From contig DNTA01000308.1 of NCBI GenBank assembly GCA_003500135.1, positions 1-41,894 of the forward strand: a DNA stretch of 41,894 nucleotides, read 5' to 3'. Under the pieces are notes generated by a model. The model did no database searches, had not been told where the DNA came from, and saw nothing but the letters and a program-made list of their open reading frames with translations. The DNA is from Cytophagales bacterium. Lineage in GTDB: Bacteria > Bacteroidota > Bacteroidia > Cytophagales > Cyclobacteriaceae. Below, piece after piece: positions 1 to 8,150 of the stretch. The position numbers and the translations under genes were made by a program. Numbering within the stretch: position 1 is the stretch's first letter; the number at the start of each line of letters is the position of its first letter.

Positions 1-67
1 TAGCTCAGTTGGTTAGAGCATCTGACTGTTAATCAGAGGGTCGTTGGTTCGAGTCCAACCTGAGGAG
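1..67 (+). tRNA. tRNA-Asn (GTT), 5' end cut by window edge
   Basis: The anticodon arm tctga-ctgttaa-tcaga places GTT at 28-30, so the tRNA decodes Asn. The T arm gttgg-ttcgagt-ccaac is at 43-59. The 3' acceptor strand is ctgagga (60-66) with discriminator G at 67, and no CCA is encoded. The first seven bases (the 5' acceptor strand) lie outside the window. The D arm, with its GGTTAGAGC part, is intact. A hairpin terminator follows at once. Confidence 0.95.
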
Positions 68-70
68 CGA

Positions 71-104
71 AAAGCCTTGCATGTAAAAACGCAGGGCTTT
101 TTTC
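71..104 (+). terminator. Rho-independent terminator of tRNA-Asn
   Basis: The arms aaagccttgc (71-80) and gcagggcttt (91-100) pair over ten positions with one G-U, and are followed by a T run at 98-103. It lies directly behind the tRNA. Confidence 0.8.
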
Positions 105-125
105 TTTATGAAACTTGTGTGCGGC

Positions 126-161
126 TTCAAAAAAACCCTGCAATATTTATTTACAGGGTTT
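126..161 (-). terminator. Terminator of the Bax inhibitor-1 gene
   Basis: Read on the minus strand, aaaccctg and cagggttt (161-154 and 140-133) form an 8-bp stem followed by a run of seven T. It lies about 30 bases past the stop of the minus-strand gene at 191-946. Confidence 0.7.
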
Positions 162-190
162 CGAAAATATTTTTTGCTGAATAAAATTAT

Positions 191-946
191 CTAGTCTCTT
201 CTTAACTTTGATAAAAGGCGTAAGATCTCCAGGTATAGCCAAATCAAAGTGACCATCAATCCAAATGCCGCATACCATTCCATATATTTGGGTGCGCCTT
301 TTTCCGAGCCTTCTTCAATAAAGTCAAAGTCCATAACCAGGTTTAAAGCAGCCACTATAACGACCACTATGGAGAATACAATTCCAAAAGTGCCGCCTTC
401 GTGTATGAAAGGCATATTCAGGCCGAAGAAACCGCCGATAAAAGACAACAGGTAAATAAGCGCGATGCCGCCGGTAGCTGCCACAACTATCATCTTAAAG
501 TTTTCGGTTACCTTGATAATTCGAAATTTGTAGAGCGCCAGTAAACTGAACAATACCCCCATAGTAAGAATAATTGCCTGCGCGACGATTCCCTGATAGG
601 CCATTTCAAAGTAGGCAGAAATTGCCCCTAGAAAAAGCCCTTCCAGCGCGGCATATACCGTTGCCATATAGGTAGCCAATCGCTTCTTAAAGATAATGAT
701 CAGGGCGACAATAAAACCTCCAATGCCCCCTACGCCCATTAATATCGTCGACATGGACTGGTAAGCCGGGTTAAAGGCCAGGTACCAGGTTATCAATGCA
801 AAGCCAAAAACTACCAGACCCAAAAAAATACACTTGTTCACCGTGCTTTCCAGCGTCATTACACCATCATCAGCCGATCTGCTTTGGATTGATTTTTCAA
901 ATAAACTCGATCCCAAAGCGGGATTTTTCGATTTGTAAAAAGCCAT
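191..946 (-). CDS. Bax inhibitor-1 / YccA family membrane protein
   Basis: This is a 251-residue integral membrane protein with about seven hydrophobic segments from residue 38 to near the end. It has a cytoplasmic N-terminus of the YccA-like subgroup (AFYKSKNPAL, then a Ser/Glu-rich stretch before the first helix). The family includes YccA, a modulator of FtsH proteolysis, and the BsYetJ calcium-leak channel; the role here is not shown. The conserved acidic residues near the C-terminus (MDFDFIEEG) match the region that forms the pH-sensing aspartyl pair in the family. It stands alone between tRNA-Asn and lysA, with its own terminator. The start is the first ATG of the frame and gives a normal length. 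Confidence 0.9.
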   Translation of the reverse strand: MAFYKSKNPALGSSLFEKSIQSRSADDGVMTLESTVNKCIFLGLVVFGFALITWYLAFNPAYQSMSTILMGVGGIGGFIVALIIIFKKRLATYMATVYAALEGLFLGAISAYFEMAYQGIVAQAIILTMGVLFSLLALYKFRIIKVTENFKMIVVAATGGIALIYLLSFIGGFFGLNMPFIHEGGTFGIVFSIVVVIVAALNLVMDFDFIEEGSEKGAPKYMEWYAAFGLMVTLIWLYLEILRLLSKLRRD

Positions 947-1006
947 AACTCTAGTTTTGTTTTATCAAGCGCGTCAATTATTCAGATACGCCTTTCATTA
1001 ATGGGT

Positions 1007-2239
1007 TTATAATTCCACTTCTATCTGGTTGCGCAATAAGTCCTCCATTTCTTCCCTTTTCCTGATCAACTGTGCTTTTCCATTATAAATAAGCGCTTCA
1101 GCCGGCTTGAACCTTGAGTTATAATTGGAAGACATGGCAAAACAATACGCCCCGGCATTTTTCATAGCCAGAATATCACCTTCCCTGATTTCATTCAGCT
1201 TGCGGTCTGTTCCGAAGGTATCTGTTTCACAAATATACCCCACAACTGTATATACCCGCTGGGTTCCATTCGTATTAGACAGGTTCACAATATCATGATG
1301 GGCATTGTACATCATCGGCCTGATGTTGTGATTTAACCCTGAATCTACACCGGCAAAAACTGTAGCTGGCGTAGTTTTTATCACATTCGTTTTCACTAAA
1401 AAGTATCCCGCCTCAGAAACCAGGTATTTTCCGGGCTCGAACCATATTTCGAGTTCACGCCCATAATCTTTGCAGAAGTTCTGAAATGAATTGGCCAGTT
1501 TTTTTCCTAAATCAACAATATCAGTAGTCACATCGCCCTGTCGATAGGCAACCTTGAAGCCACTTCCGAAATCAATGAATTGCAGGTCGGGAAAATCGTG
1601 AGCTGCATCGAATAATATTTGGGCAGCATTTAAAAACACCTCGGCATCCAGAATATCGGAGCCTGTATGCATATGTAAACCAATCACATTGATATTATTG
1701 GTCTTGATCACTCTTAACAGATGACGCATTTGCAGTATTGAGATCCCGAATTTAGAATCGATGTGTCCCACGGAGATATTTTTATTCCCCCCGGCCATTA
1801 TATGGGGGTTCAACCTGATACAAACCGGTATTTCATTGTGAAACTCATGACCAAACTGCTCAAGTATAGAAATATTGTCAATATTGATCATTACACCCAG
1901 CTTAATAGCTTCCCGGATCTCATTAAAAGACACACAGTTGGGGGTGAATAAAATCTCTTCCGGTGCGAACCCGGCTTTCAGACCTATATGGGCTTCTTGG
2001 ATGGAAACTACATCCAGCTCAACGCCCAATTTTTTCATGAGTTTTAATATGGAAATATTGGTCAGTGACTTAGCAGCATATTTTATTCGAAGATTAAGCT
2101 TTGGGAAAGCTTTCTTCATTGCATTTACCTGTTCCTCTATCTTTGCCCCGTCGTACACATATAATGGGCTGCCGTACTCCTGCACCAGACCGAGCATATC
2201 AACGCCCTGAATCTGATATCGGTACTTTACCAATTCCAT
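1007..2239 (-). CDS. lysA: Diaminopimelate decarboxylase
   Basis: LysA is a PLP enzyme of fold type III that decarboxylates meso-diaminopimelate to L-lysine, the last step of lysine synthesis. The protein has 410 residues, normal for the family. The PLP lysine is K57 in RIKYAAKSL, where the family usually has YAxKAN. HMHTGSDI (barrel) and FEPGKYLV (phosphate/substrate region) follow. CETDTFG near residue 337 replaces the usual CESxD motif of the C-terminal domain that closes the partner subunit's active site. The TIM barrel spans about 25-280 and the beta domain about 280-380. It is transcribed divergently from the histidine kinase gene. A TATTTTTG element (complement of 2301-2308) lies about 60 bases upstream of the ATG and could be its -7 box, but no clear -33 partner is visible. 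Confidence 0.93.
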   Translation of the reverse strand: MELVKYRYQIQGVDMLGLVQEYGSPLYVYDGAKIEEQVNAMKKAFPKLNLRIKYAAKSLTNISILKLMKKLGVELDVVSIQEAHIGLKAGFAPEEILFTPNCVSFNEIREAIKLGVMINIDNISILEQFGHEFHNEIPVCIRLNPHIMAGGNKNISVGHIDSKFGISILQMRHLLRVIKTNNINVIGLHMHTGSDILDAEVFLNAAQILFDAAHDFPDLQFIDFGSGFKVAYRQGDVTTDIVDLGKKLANSFQNFCKDYGRELEIWFEPGKYLVSEAGYFLVKTNVIKTTPATVFAGVDSGLNHNIRPMMYNAHHDIVNLSNTNGTQRVYTVVGYICETDTFGTDRKLNEIREGDILAMKNAGAYCFAMSSNYNSRFKPAEALIYNGKAQLIRKREEMEDLLRNQIEVEL

Positions 2240-2463
2240 ATCTTACAATTTTTTATTTAGGCGATTTGTGCATATTCGCCGCAGTTTTTAACAAAGTGGC
2301 CAAAAATAAGACAATGCGCGGAGAAATTCATTATGGAACCGCTAATTCATTATCGCAGGTCATAAAAATTATGGCATTTTATATCTTGCTGCGTAATGGA
2401 GGCCGCCAAAGCATGTAAAATGTTAAAAAACGTTAAAAATGCCACACTATAGCCGGCTTCACG

Positions 2464-2471
2464 TATTTTTG
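2464..2471 (+). promoter_or_regulatory. TAnnTTTG -7 element upstream of the histidine kinase
   Basis: TATTTTTG matches the Bacteroidota -7 consensus and ends only five bases before the ATG at 2477. No good -33 TTG is seen at the usual 19-21 base spacing. If it is used, the transcript would have almost no leader. Confidence 0.4.
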
Positions 2472-2476
2472 TACTA

Positions 2477-4090
2477 ATGAAAAGGCAATCATTTCGCATA
2501 ATTATCCTCCTGATGGGTGTATCGCTCATCGGGCTCATTGTTTTTCAGGCCTACTGGATTCGTAATGCTATTGACATAAGCGAAGATAAATATCGCAGGG
2601 AGTTTCATGCGGCATTGAACCAGGTGGTGAAAGATCTGGAGCGGCGTGAAATCATGTATACCGCGGTACAAAAAATGGAATACCGGCAGGGCGATGTAAC
2701 TGTAATTGGCCTTGACAGTATTCAGTTCATCAGGAAAAATAATGATACCTCCGACCGGGAAAAATATTTATTGACCGATGAGGGCGTAAGGAAATGGTTG
2801 TTGCAGGACAGTAACCATATTGTAAAACCCGGTGGTGAATTGGTGATTGATTTTTCCCGTGAAATCGGCGAATCGGGAGAGCTGATCGACAGCGACGCGG
2901 TGGTGGCGCTAAAGCACATGGAAGCCAAGATTGATAGTATTAAGGAATACGACCCCGAAAGCCGGTCTACCATTGAAAAAGTCAGAGAGAAGTCTCAAAT
3001 GGTGACGGTAGTCCTGAATGAGTTGCTTTCTAAAGAAAGGAAAATCAACAACCGCATCGATCCCGATCAACTTAAGACACTTTTAAACGAAAACCTTCAG
3101 GAAAGGGGCATTCAACCGGAATATGAGTATGGCGTGCTTGACGAAAAGCAAAACAAATTCATATTCGCTTCCACAGAAGAAAAAATGCCGCTGCGTTCCT
3201 CGGAGTTCAAAGTACGCCTTTTCCCGGGTGACGTCATCGACCAGGGCAATTATCTGCTGGTCATGCCCGAAAGCCTTGAGTTTCTGGCCATTCGCGACAT
3301 TTGGCTCAGTCTCATTTCATCGATCCTGTTCGTTGTGCTCATCATTCTGTGTTTCGCCTATGCCTTGCATATTATTTTAAGGCAAAAAAAGGTGTCGGAA
3401 ATAAAAAATGATTTTATCAACAACATGACCCATGAATTTAAAACGCCAATTTCCACTGTATCACTGGCAGTTGAAGCCTTGCAGGACAAAGAAATAGTGC
3501 ATGATCCGGGTTTTGTTTCAAGGTATCTCGATATCATTCGAGAAGAAAACAAAAGGCTTGGACTACAGGTGGAAAAGGTATTGCAAATGGCCACACTTGA
3601 GCGCAATGATTACAAATTAAAAATTGAGCGCCTGGACGTTCATGAGATGATCGAGAACGCGCTTCAGAATATACAGCTTCAGATTGAGCGAAAAGATGGA
3701 AAAGTATTTAAGAAATTCAATGCTGAAAACAGCCTGGTTCAATCTGATGAGGTCCATTTGACCAACATCATTTACAACCTTCTTGACAATGCCAATAAAT
3801 ATTCACCAGATCAACCGGAAGTAACCCTTGAAACCGAAAACTCCGCAGGGCAGATCATCATCAGGGTTAGGGATAATGGGATAGGCATGCCAAAAGACGC
3901 CATGAATAAGATATTTGAAAAATTTTACCGCGTACCTACCGGCAACATACATGATGTAAAAGGTTTTGGCCTCGGCCTCTCTTACGTAAAAACCATGCTT
4001 GATGTGCTCGGTGGCAAAATTGAGGTGCACAGTCAGCATTACAAAGGAAGTACTTTTGAGATCTATTTACCGCTTGCTTATGAAACATAA
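2477..4090 (+). CDS. Membrane sensor histidine kinase (HisKA/HATPase)
   Basis: This 537-residue kinase has a first membrane helix at about 8-27, a periplasmic sensor region at 28-275 with no family I recognise, and a second helix at about 277-299. The cytoplasmic kinase follows: H-box NNMTHEFKTP with phospho-acceptor H319, N-box NLLDNANKYSP (434-444), G1 box DNGIG (466-470), F-box FEKFYR and G2 box GFGLGL (496-501). No HAMP or PAS domain separates helix 2 from the H-box. Its stop overlaps the response regulator start by 11 bases, so the two are almost certainly cotranscribed and form a cognate pair. The signal sensed cannot be read from sequence. Confidence 0.93.
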   Translation: MKRQSFRIIILLMGVSLIGLIVFQAYWIRNAIDISEDKYRREFHAALNQVVKDLERREIMYTAVQKMEYRQGDVTVIGLDSIQFIRKNNDTSDREKYLLTDEGVRKWLLQDSNHIVKPGGELVIDFSREIGESGELIDSDAVVALKHMEAKIDSIKEYDPESRSTIEKVREKSQMVTVVLNELLSKERKINNRIDPDQLKTLLNENLQERGIQPEYEYGVLDEKQNKFIFASTEEKMPLRSSEFKVRLFPGDVIDQGNYLLVMPESLEFLAIRDIWLSLISSILFVVLIILCFAYALHIILRQKKVSEIKNDFINNMTHEFKTPISTVSLAVEALQDKEIVHDPGFVSRYLDIIREENKRLGLQVEKVLQMATLERNDYKLKIERLDVHEMIENALQNIQLQIERKDGKVFKKFNAENSLVQSDEVHLTNIIYNLLDNANKYSPDQPEVTLETENSAGQIIIRVRDNGIGMPKDAMNKIFEKFYRVPTGNIHDVKGFGLGLSYVKTMLDVLGGKIEVHSQHYKGSTFEIYLPLAYET

Positions 4091-4769
4091 CCTGTTAATC
4101 GTAGAAGACGATCCGAACCTGGGTCAGATACTTAATGACTATCTGAATCTGAAAGGATTTAAAGCAACCCTTTGCCGCAATGGTGAAGAAGGCTTCAAGG
4201 CTTATCTTTCCGGGCGTTTTGATATGTGCATACTTGATATAATGATGCCCAAAAAAGACGGTTTTAGCCTTGCCGCCGATATTAGGGAGCATGACAACCA
4301 GATGCCCATTATCTTTCTCACCGCTAAATCTATGAAAGAAGATGCCATAAAAGGTTTTAAGATCGGGGCCGATGACTATGTGACCAAACCTTTTAGCATG
4401 GAAGAACTATTGCTTCGCATTAAAGCCATTCTCAAAAGGTCAAATAACGAATCCAAAGCCGAGAACATTTCCAATTCCTATCAGATCGGATCCATCCTGT
4501 TTGAAGTGGACAAACAACGTCTTTTGGTTGGTGAAAAGGAAACAAAGCTAACTACCAAAGAAGCACAATTGCTCGAGTTTTTTTGCCGGCACATGGGGCA
4601 GGTAGTACCCAGAAATATAGCCCTTAAAAATGTATGGGGTGACGATAGTTATTTCAATGCAAGAAGCATGGATGTGTACATAGCCAAATTGAGAAAACAC
4701 CTTAAAATTGATGAAAAAGTACAGCTAATTACGGTTCACAGAGAAGGATTTAAATTGTTTGTTCTTTAA
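4080..4769 (+). CDS. OmpR-family response regulator
   Basis: This is a 229-residue transcription factor. The receiver domain is at 1-120, with acidic pocket E9/D10/D11, phospho-acceptor D53 in CILDIMMPKKDG, the switch threonine in FLTAKS and K103 in DYVTKPFS. The winged-helix DNA-binding domain is at about 130-229, with VYIAKLRKHL as the recognition-helix region. I chose the ATG at 4080 because it starts directly at MKHNLLIVEDD, where the family begins. An upstream in-frame ATG at 3999 would lie deep inside the kinase gene. The start overlaps the kinase stop (ATGAAACATAA), which indicates translational coupling. The partner is the kinase at 2477-4090. Confidence 0.94.
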   Translation: MKHNLLIVEDDPNLGQILNDYLNLKGFKATLCRNGEEGFKAYLSGRFDMCILDIMMPKKDGFSLAADIREHDNQMPIIFLTAKSMKEDAIKGFKIGADDYVTKPFSMEELLLRIKAILKRSNNESKAENISNSYQIGSILFEVDKQRLLVGEKETKLTTKEAQLLEFFCRHMGQVVPRNIALKNVWGDDSYFNARSMDVYIAKLRKHLKIDEKVQLITVHREGFKLFVL

Positions 4770-4806
4770 GTAGTTTATCATTTTGATAATAGAATAGCTG
4801 TTTTTT

Positions 4807-4836
4807 AATGTGTTTTAATAAACACATTTAATTTTT
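4807..4836 (+). terminator. Terminator after the two-component operon
   Basis: A perfect 9-bp stem, aatgtgttt (4807-4815) with aaacacatt (4820-4828), has a 4-base loop and is followed by a T-rich stretch (ttaattttt). It lies 38 bases behind the response regulator stop. Confidence 0.65.
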
Positions 4837-4844
4837 CGGCATAG

Positions 4845-4875
4845 TTTAGAAATCGGGAAATTGAGGCTATATTTG
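4845..4875 (+). promoter_or_regulatory. Bacteroidota-type promoter of the HisA-like gene
   Basis: TTTA at 4845-4848, 19 bases, then TATATTTG at 4868-4875. This fits the TTTG-N19-TAnnTTTG consensus with one mismatch in the -33 box. It would give a leader of about 40 bases before the ATG at 4925. Confidence 0.6.
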
Positions 4876-4924
4876 CTTGTTTGATGAAAGTAATTGACCG
4901 AGACCTCAAAAATTAGATTCTGAC

Positions 4925-5644
4925 ATGTTTAAAATTATTCCATCCATATCCATTGCAGATGGACAAGTGGTAAGAGCCAAAAAAGGGAATCTTTCCAATT
5001 TGCTGAAATATAATTACAATGCTATTGAGTTGGCGCAATTATATGAAGACCACGGTTTAAATACTTTGCATTTAGTTGACATTGATGGCGCCAGAAATGA
5101 TACACCTGTAAATTATCACATTCTTGAAGCAATTGCCGGTCATACAAGCATGAAAGTAGACTTTTCCGGAGGCATTCGAACAGACGGAGATGTGAACAAA
5201 GTGATAGAATACGGCGCCACATATTTTACTGTAGCCAGTTTAACTGTATCCAAACCGGAGTTAGTGTCTTCGTGGATCATTTCGTATGGTCGCGAAACAA
5301 TTGGAATGGCTGCGGATTGTATCGACCACAAAATCCATGTAAAAGGCTGGCAGAAGCAAACCGATATCGATCTGTTTGACCATATACAGAAATACTACGA
5401 AAGCGGCATGAAGTATGTGAAAATCACAGATATCACCCGCGATGGAATCATGGAAGGCCCCAACTTTAAGTTGATCGAAGAGGTGGTGAATAAATTTCCT
5501 GACGCAAGAATATCGCCAATGGGTGGGATACGGGATATCGACGATGTGAAAAAATTAAAAGATATTGGCGTATATGCAGTTATGATAGGCCGGGCGCTCT
5601 ATGAAGATAAAATCAAGCTTCAGGACCTGGTGGCCTTAATGTAA
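4925..5644 (+). CDS. HisA-like TIM-barrel protein lacking the first catalytic Asp
   Basis: This 239-residue (beta/alpha)8 protein is clearly homologous along its whole length to HisA, the ProFAR isomerase of histidine synthesis. Both phosphate-binding glycine motifs are present (FSGGIRTDGDV and MGGIRDIDDV), as are ITDITRDG and IGRALYE. The second catalytic aspartate (D127 in Thermotoga HisA) is kept in GMAADCID. The first, D8 in the PAID motif and proposed as the general base, is Ser here: the N-terminus reads IIPSISIADG, from codons cca tcc ata tcc. The gene stands alone with its own promoter and terminator and has no other his genes nearby. It may be a HisA paralogue with a changed or lost reaction. 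Automatic annotation would probably call it hisA; I give no symbol because the key residue is missing. Confidence 0.85.
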   Translation: MFKIIPSISIADGQVVRAKKGNLSNLLKYNYNAIELAQLYEDHGLNTLHLVDIDGARNDTPVNYHILEAIAGHTSMKVDFSGGIRTDGDVNKVIEYGATYFTVASLTVSKPELVSSWIISYGRETIGMAADCIDHKIHVKGWQKQTDIDLFDHIQKYYESGMKYVKITDITRDGIMEGPNFKLIEEVVNKFPDARISPMGGIRDIDDVKKLKDIGVYAVMIGRALYEDKIKLQDLVALM

Positions 5645-5712
5645 AATAAGCGCTCCCTTTTTAATCAAGAAGGCGCTTATTTAATTGCAAGGCCGGTTTT
5701 ACGGCTTTTTTA
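5645..5712 (+). terminator. Double hairpin terminator between convergent genes
   Basis: The first hairpin is aataagcgc (5645-5653) with gcgcttatt (5673-5681), a perfect 9-bp stem. The second is aaggccg (5689-5695) with cggcttt (5702-5708), loop gtttta and a run of six T. The second is a classic terminator for the HisA-like gene and slightly overlaps the end of the convergent pullulanase gene. Confidence 0.7.
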
Positions 5713-7716
5713 TTTTATGGCAAACACCGCCATTGATATCCCCGGAATCACTACAGAAGTTTTTACCAGGCTTTTAGCCTCGAAATCAAAGCTATCACCT
5801 TTAACCACCTGACGCCAGTCACCATCCGGTAATTCAAAGTTTACTTTGCTCTTGTTGGCATTGTATACCACCAATATTTTAGACCAATCATCACCTGATG
5901 CTTGACCATCTAAAGTATAGGCCAGTAAAAACTCATCCTCCGAAGGCATGAAAACCAGGTTTTCCTCCAGTTCAGCAGTAGTACTCATCCTGAAAGCTGG
6001 ATGTTCTTTTCTCAGACGGATCAGGTTTTTATAGTACTCAACCACATCTTTATATTCTGACTTCCAGGTCCATCTGATCTGGTTAATAGAATCAGGCAGG
6101 TTGTAAGAATTATGTTCTCCGCCTTTTGTACGCATCATTTCTACGCCCGCATGTAAAAATGGCACGCCCTGTGCCGTAAGCACAATGGCATTGGCTAGTT
6201 TATGCATTTTTTTAATCTCACTACCCGACAGGTCCAGCTCTTCGGTAGATATCATTAATTTATCAAATAACGTCTGGTTATCGTGGCAACTAACGTAGTT
6301 AACGCACTGATCAGGACCCCCTGACCAGGGGGCATTTGAATAGTTTACAGCTTCGTAATTGACCTGTGGATGAGCTGATGCACCTACTACCCCAAACTTA
6401 ATGCTTTCTTTGGTACCTTCGGCACCGCTGACAAATCCTCGACTTTTTTCTTCAAATACACTTCCTTTCAGACCATCCCTCATATCATCGCTGAAGGCCG
6501 CCACCCGATACATCTCGTGTGTATTGTGTTTTAGCGCTTTTAAGCTGTCGGCCAATGGGCTTGAACCTGCCGTCCAACCTTCACCGTAAACCATAATGGT
6601 CGGGTCAACCTCCTCAAGCGTTTTCGACACTTCGTTCATGGTTTCGATATCGTGAATAGCCATCAGATCGAAGCGGAAACCATCCACATGATATTCTTCA
6701 GCCCAATATTTCACAGATTCCATGATATACTTGCGCATCATGGATCTGTCGGAGGCCGTTTCATTACCACAAGCTGATGCATCTGAAAGTGTGCCATCGG
6801 CATTATGTCGATAATAATACCCCGGGACTTCGAGGTTAAAATTGGAGTCTTCAGTAGCGCCTGTATGGTTATACACCACATCCATAATCACACGAATGCC
6901 GGCATCGTGAAAGCCTTTTACCATTTGCTTAAACTCCCGGATGCGGGCATAAGGATCGGCCGGGTCGGAAGCATAGGTTCCCTCCGGCACATTGTAATTT
7001 TGAGGATCATACCCCCAGTTGAATCCGGCATCATCTCCTTTAGTTTCGTCTAGTGAACGGAAATCGAAAGCCGGTAAAATATGAACATGCGTAATGCCCA
7101 TTTCTTTCATATGGTCAATTCCTGTCGAAAGTCCATCGGGAGATGAAGTATTGGGCTCTACCAAACCGATAAATTTGCCCGGGTAACTACTACCGGAACT
7201 TGGGTGACTGGTTATGTCTTTGACATGCAATTCATAAATAACTGCATCAGTAATATTTTCGAAAACAGGCCTTTTGTCGTTTTGCCAGCCCTCCGGGTTT
7301 GTTCGGCCCATATCAATCACAGCCGCACGCATACCGTTTACACCTACTGCCTTGGCATAAATTCCAGGGGTTTCCCCAAGTATGACCTCGGATGTTGTTA
7401 CCTGAAAAGTATAAAACTTACCTTCAAGATCTTCTTTAACCGTCAGTTCCCATAGTCCTTTATCACCACGTTGCATATCATGTGTGGCCAATTTTTCTCC
7501 CCCCAAGCCTTTATCATAGATATGTACTTTTACATTCGTGGCCACGGGTGACCAAATTTTAAAAACTGAGCTCTCCGGTGTGTATAGAAGACCGAGGTCC
7601 GCCTTCTCATAGACCGGATAATCGTCATAGGATTCAAATTCTGTTGAGTACTTATTTTCGCACGACATGGCAAAAAATAAGATGGATACTATTAAAAAAT
7701 AGGTTTGCTTTTTCAT
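5710..7716 (-). CDS. pulA: Type I pullulanase, GH13, lipoprotein
   Basis: This 668-residue enzyme should hydrolyse alpha-1,6 branch points in pullulan, starch or glycogen-like glucans. It has a lipoprotein signal peptide with C19 in the lipobox (FFAMSC), so it is probably anchored to a membrane, perhaps at the cell surface. An N-terminal CBM48-like beta-sandwich lies at about 38-135. The GH13 barrel follows, with the type I pullulanase signature NWGYDP (233-238), VMDVVYNHT (region I), nucleophile D350 in DGFRFD, acid/base E379 in VYGEGW and transition-state stabiliser D479 in VSCHDN. A C-terminal beta domain starts near 580. No SusC/SusD genes are adjacent, so it is not part of a typical polysaccharide utilisation locus. 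Confidence 0.93.
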   Translation of the reverse strand: MKKQTYFLIVSILFFAMSCENKYSTEFESYDDYPVYEKADLGLLYTPESSVFKIWSPVATNVKVHIYDKGLGGEKLATHDMQRGDKGLWELTVKEDLEGKFYTFQVTTSEVILGETPGIYAKAVGVNGMRAAVIDMGRTNPEGWQNDKRPVFENITDAVIYELHVKDITSHPSSGSSYPGKFIGLVEPNTSSPDGLSTGIDHMKEMGITHVHILPAFDFRSLDETKGDDAGFNWGYDPQNYNVPEGTYASDPADPYARIREFKQMVKGFHDAGIRVIMDVVYNHTGATEDSNFNLEVPGYYYRHNADGTLSDASACGNETASDRSMMRKYIMESVKYWAEEYHVDGFRFDLMAIHDIETMNEVSKTLEEVDPTIMVYGEGWTAGSSPLADSLKALKHNTHEMYRVAAFSDDMRDGLKGSVFEEKSRGFVSGAEGTKESIKFGVVGASAHPQVNYEAVNYSNAPWSGGPDQCVNYVSCHDNQTLFDKLMISTEELDLSGSEIKKMHKLANAIVLTAQGVPFLHAGVEMMRTKGGEHNSYNLPDSINQIRWTWKSEYKDVVEYYKNLIRLRKEHPAFRMSTTAELEENLVFMPSEDEFLLAYTLDGQASGDDWSKILVVYNANKSKVNFELPDGDWRQVVKGDSFDFEAKSLVKTSVVIPGISMAVFAIK

Positions 7717-7790
7717 GAGGATAGAAGTTTACTTTACCCTCACAAGATAGCAAAATTTGTGTATTAAATTGAAGTATTTCGACTAGTGGA

Positions 7791-8084
7791 TCAGTCTATG
7801 GAATCAATACCTCGTTTCTCTACAAAATAGGTATATAAATAATAGAGAAGGTTCAGGTACATAACTGAATTGGCCGGCTTGTATTCTTCCCTTTTTTCAT
7901 AAGGATCCTCAAGCTCTTCAATAATTTTATTTTCAGTATTGTAATCTGCTGAATCTACTTTAACTTCCTGATCTTTGAACGATCCGTTGGTGTATGCGTA
8001 GCTGATTGAAGATATACCAAGAAAAAAGAGGAGTATAAGAACGTACAGTTTGAATTTGGTTGCCTTATAATGCATAACTTTCAT
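7791..8084 (-). CDS. Small secreted or membrane-anchored protein, function unknown
   Basis: I do not recognise this protein of about 97 residues. It starts with a basic stretch and a strong hydrophobic segment (KLYVLILLFFLGISS) ending in a signal-peptidase-like SYAY. The mature part of about 65 residues is charged (Asp/Glu/Lys) and ends in a Tyr/Leu-rich stretch, YLNLLYYLYTYFVEK. Three clustered ATG codons (8096, 8084, 8075) could start it. I chose the middle one; the frame stays open further upstream, but that part would overlap the divergent murF-alr gene and is not protein-like. It lies between the pullulanase gene (same strand, 74 bases away) and the fused wall gene. Confidence that it is a real gene is moderate. 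Confidence 0.6.
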   Translation of the reverse strand: MKVMHYKATKFKLYVLILLFFLGISSISYAYTNGSFKDQEVKVDSADYNTENKIIEELEDPYEKREEYKPANSVMYLNLLYYLYTYFVEKRGIDSID

Positions 8085-8122
8085 GCGTTTGTGCATATAA
8101 CGTAAAAAGCTTAAAAGTTGTT

Positions 8123-8130
8123 TAGTTTTG
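8123..8130 (+). promoter_or_regulatory. TAnnTTTG -7 element upstream of murF-alr
   Basis: TAGTTTTG matches the Bacteroidota -7 box and would give a leader of about 15 bases before the ATG at 8151. No convincing -33 box is seen at the normal spacing. Confidence 0.4.
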
Positions 8131-8150
8131 GGTCTATAAATATATTTTTT

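Noticed and set aside
2101..2418. Plus-strand open frame overlapping the 5' end of lysA
   Set aside because: Most of it lies opposite lysA, and the rest is the noncoding gap between divergent genes; no protein-like character.
5710..7716. Pullulanase as part of a polysaccharide utilisation locus
   Set aside because: No SusC, SusD or further glycosidase genes adjoin it; the GH140-like gene lies 16 kb away.
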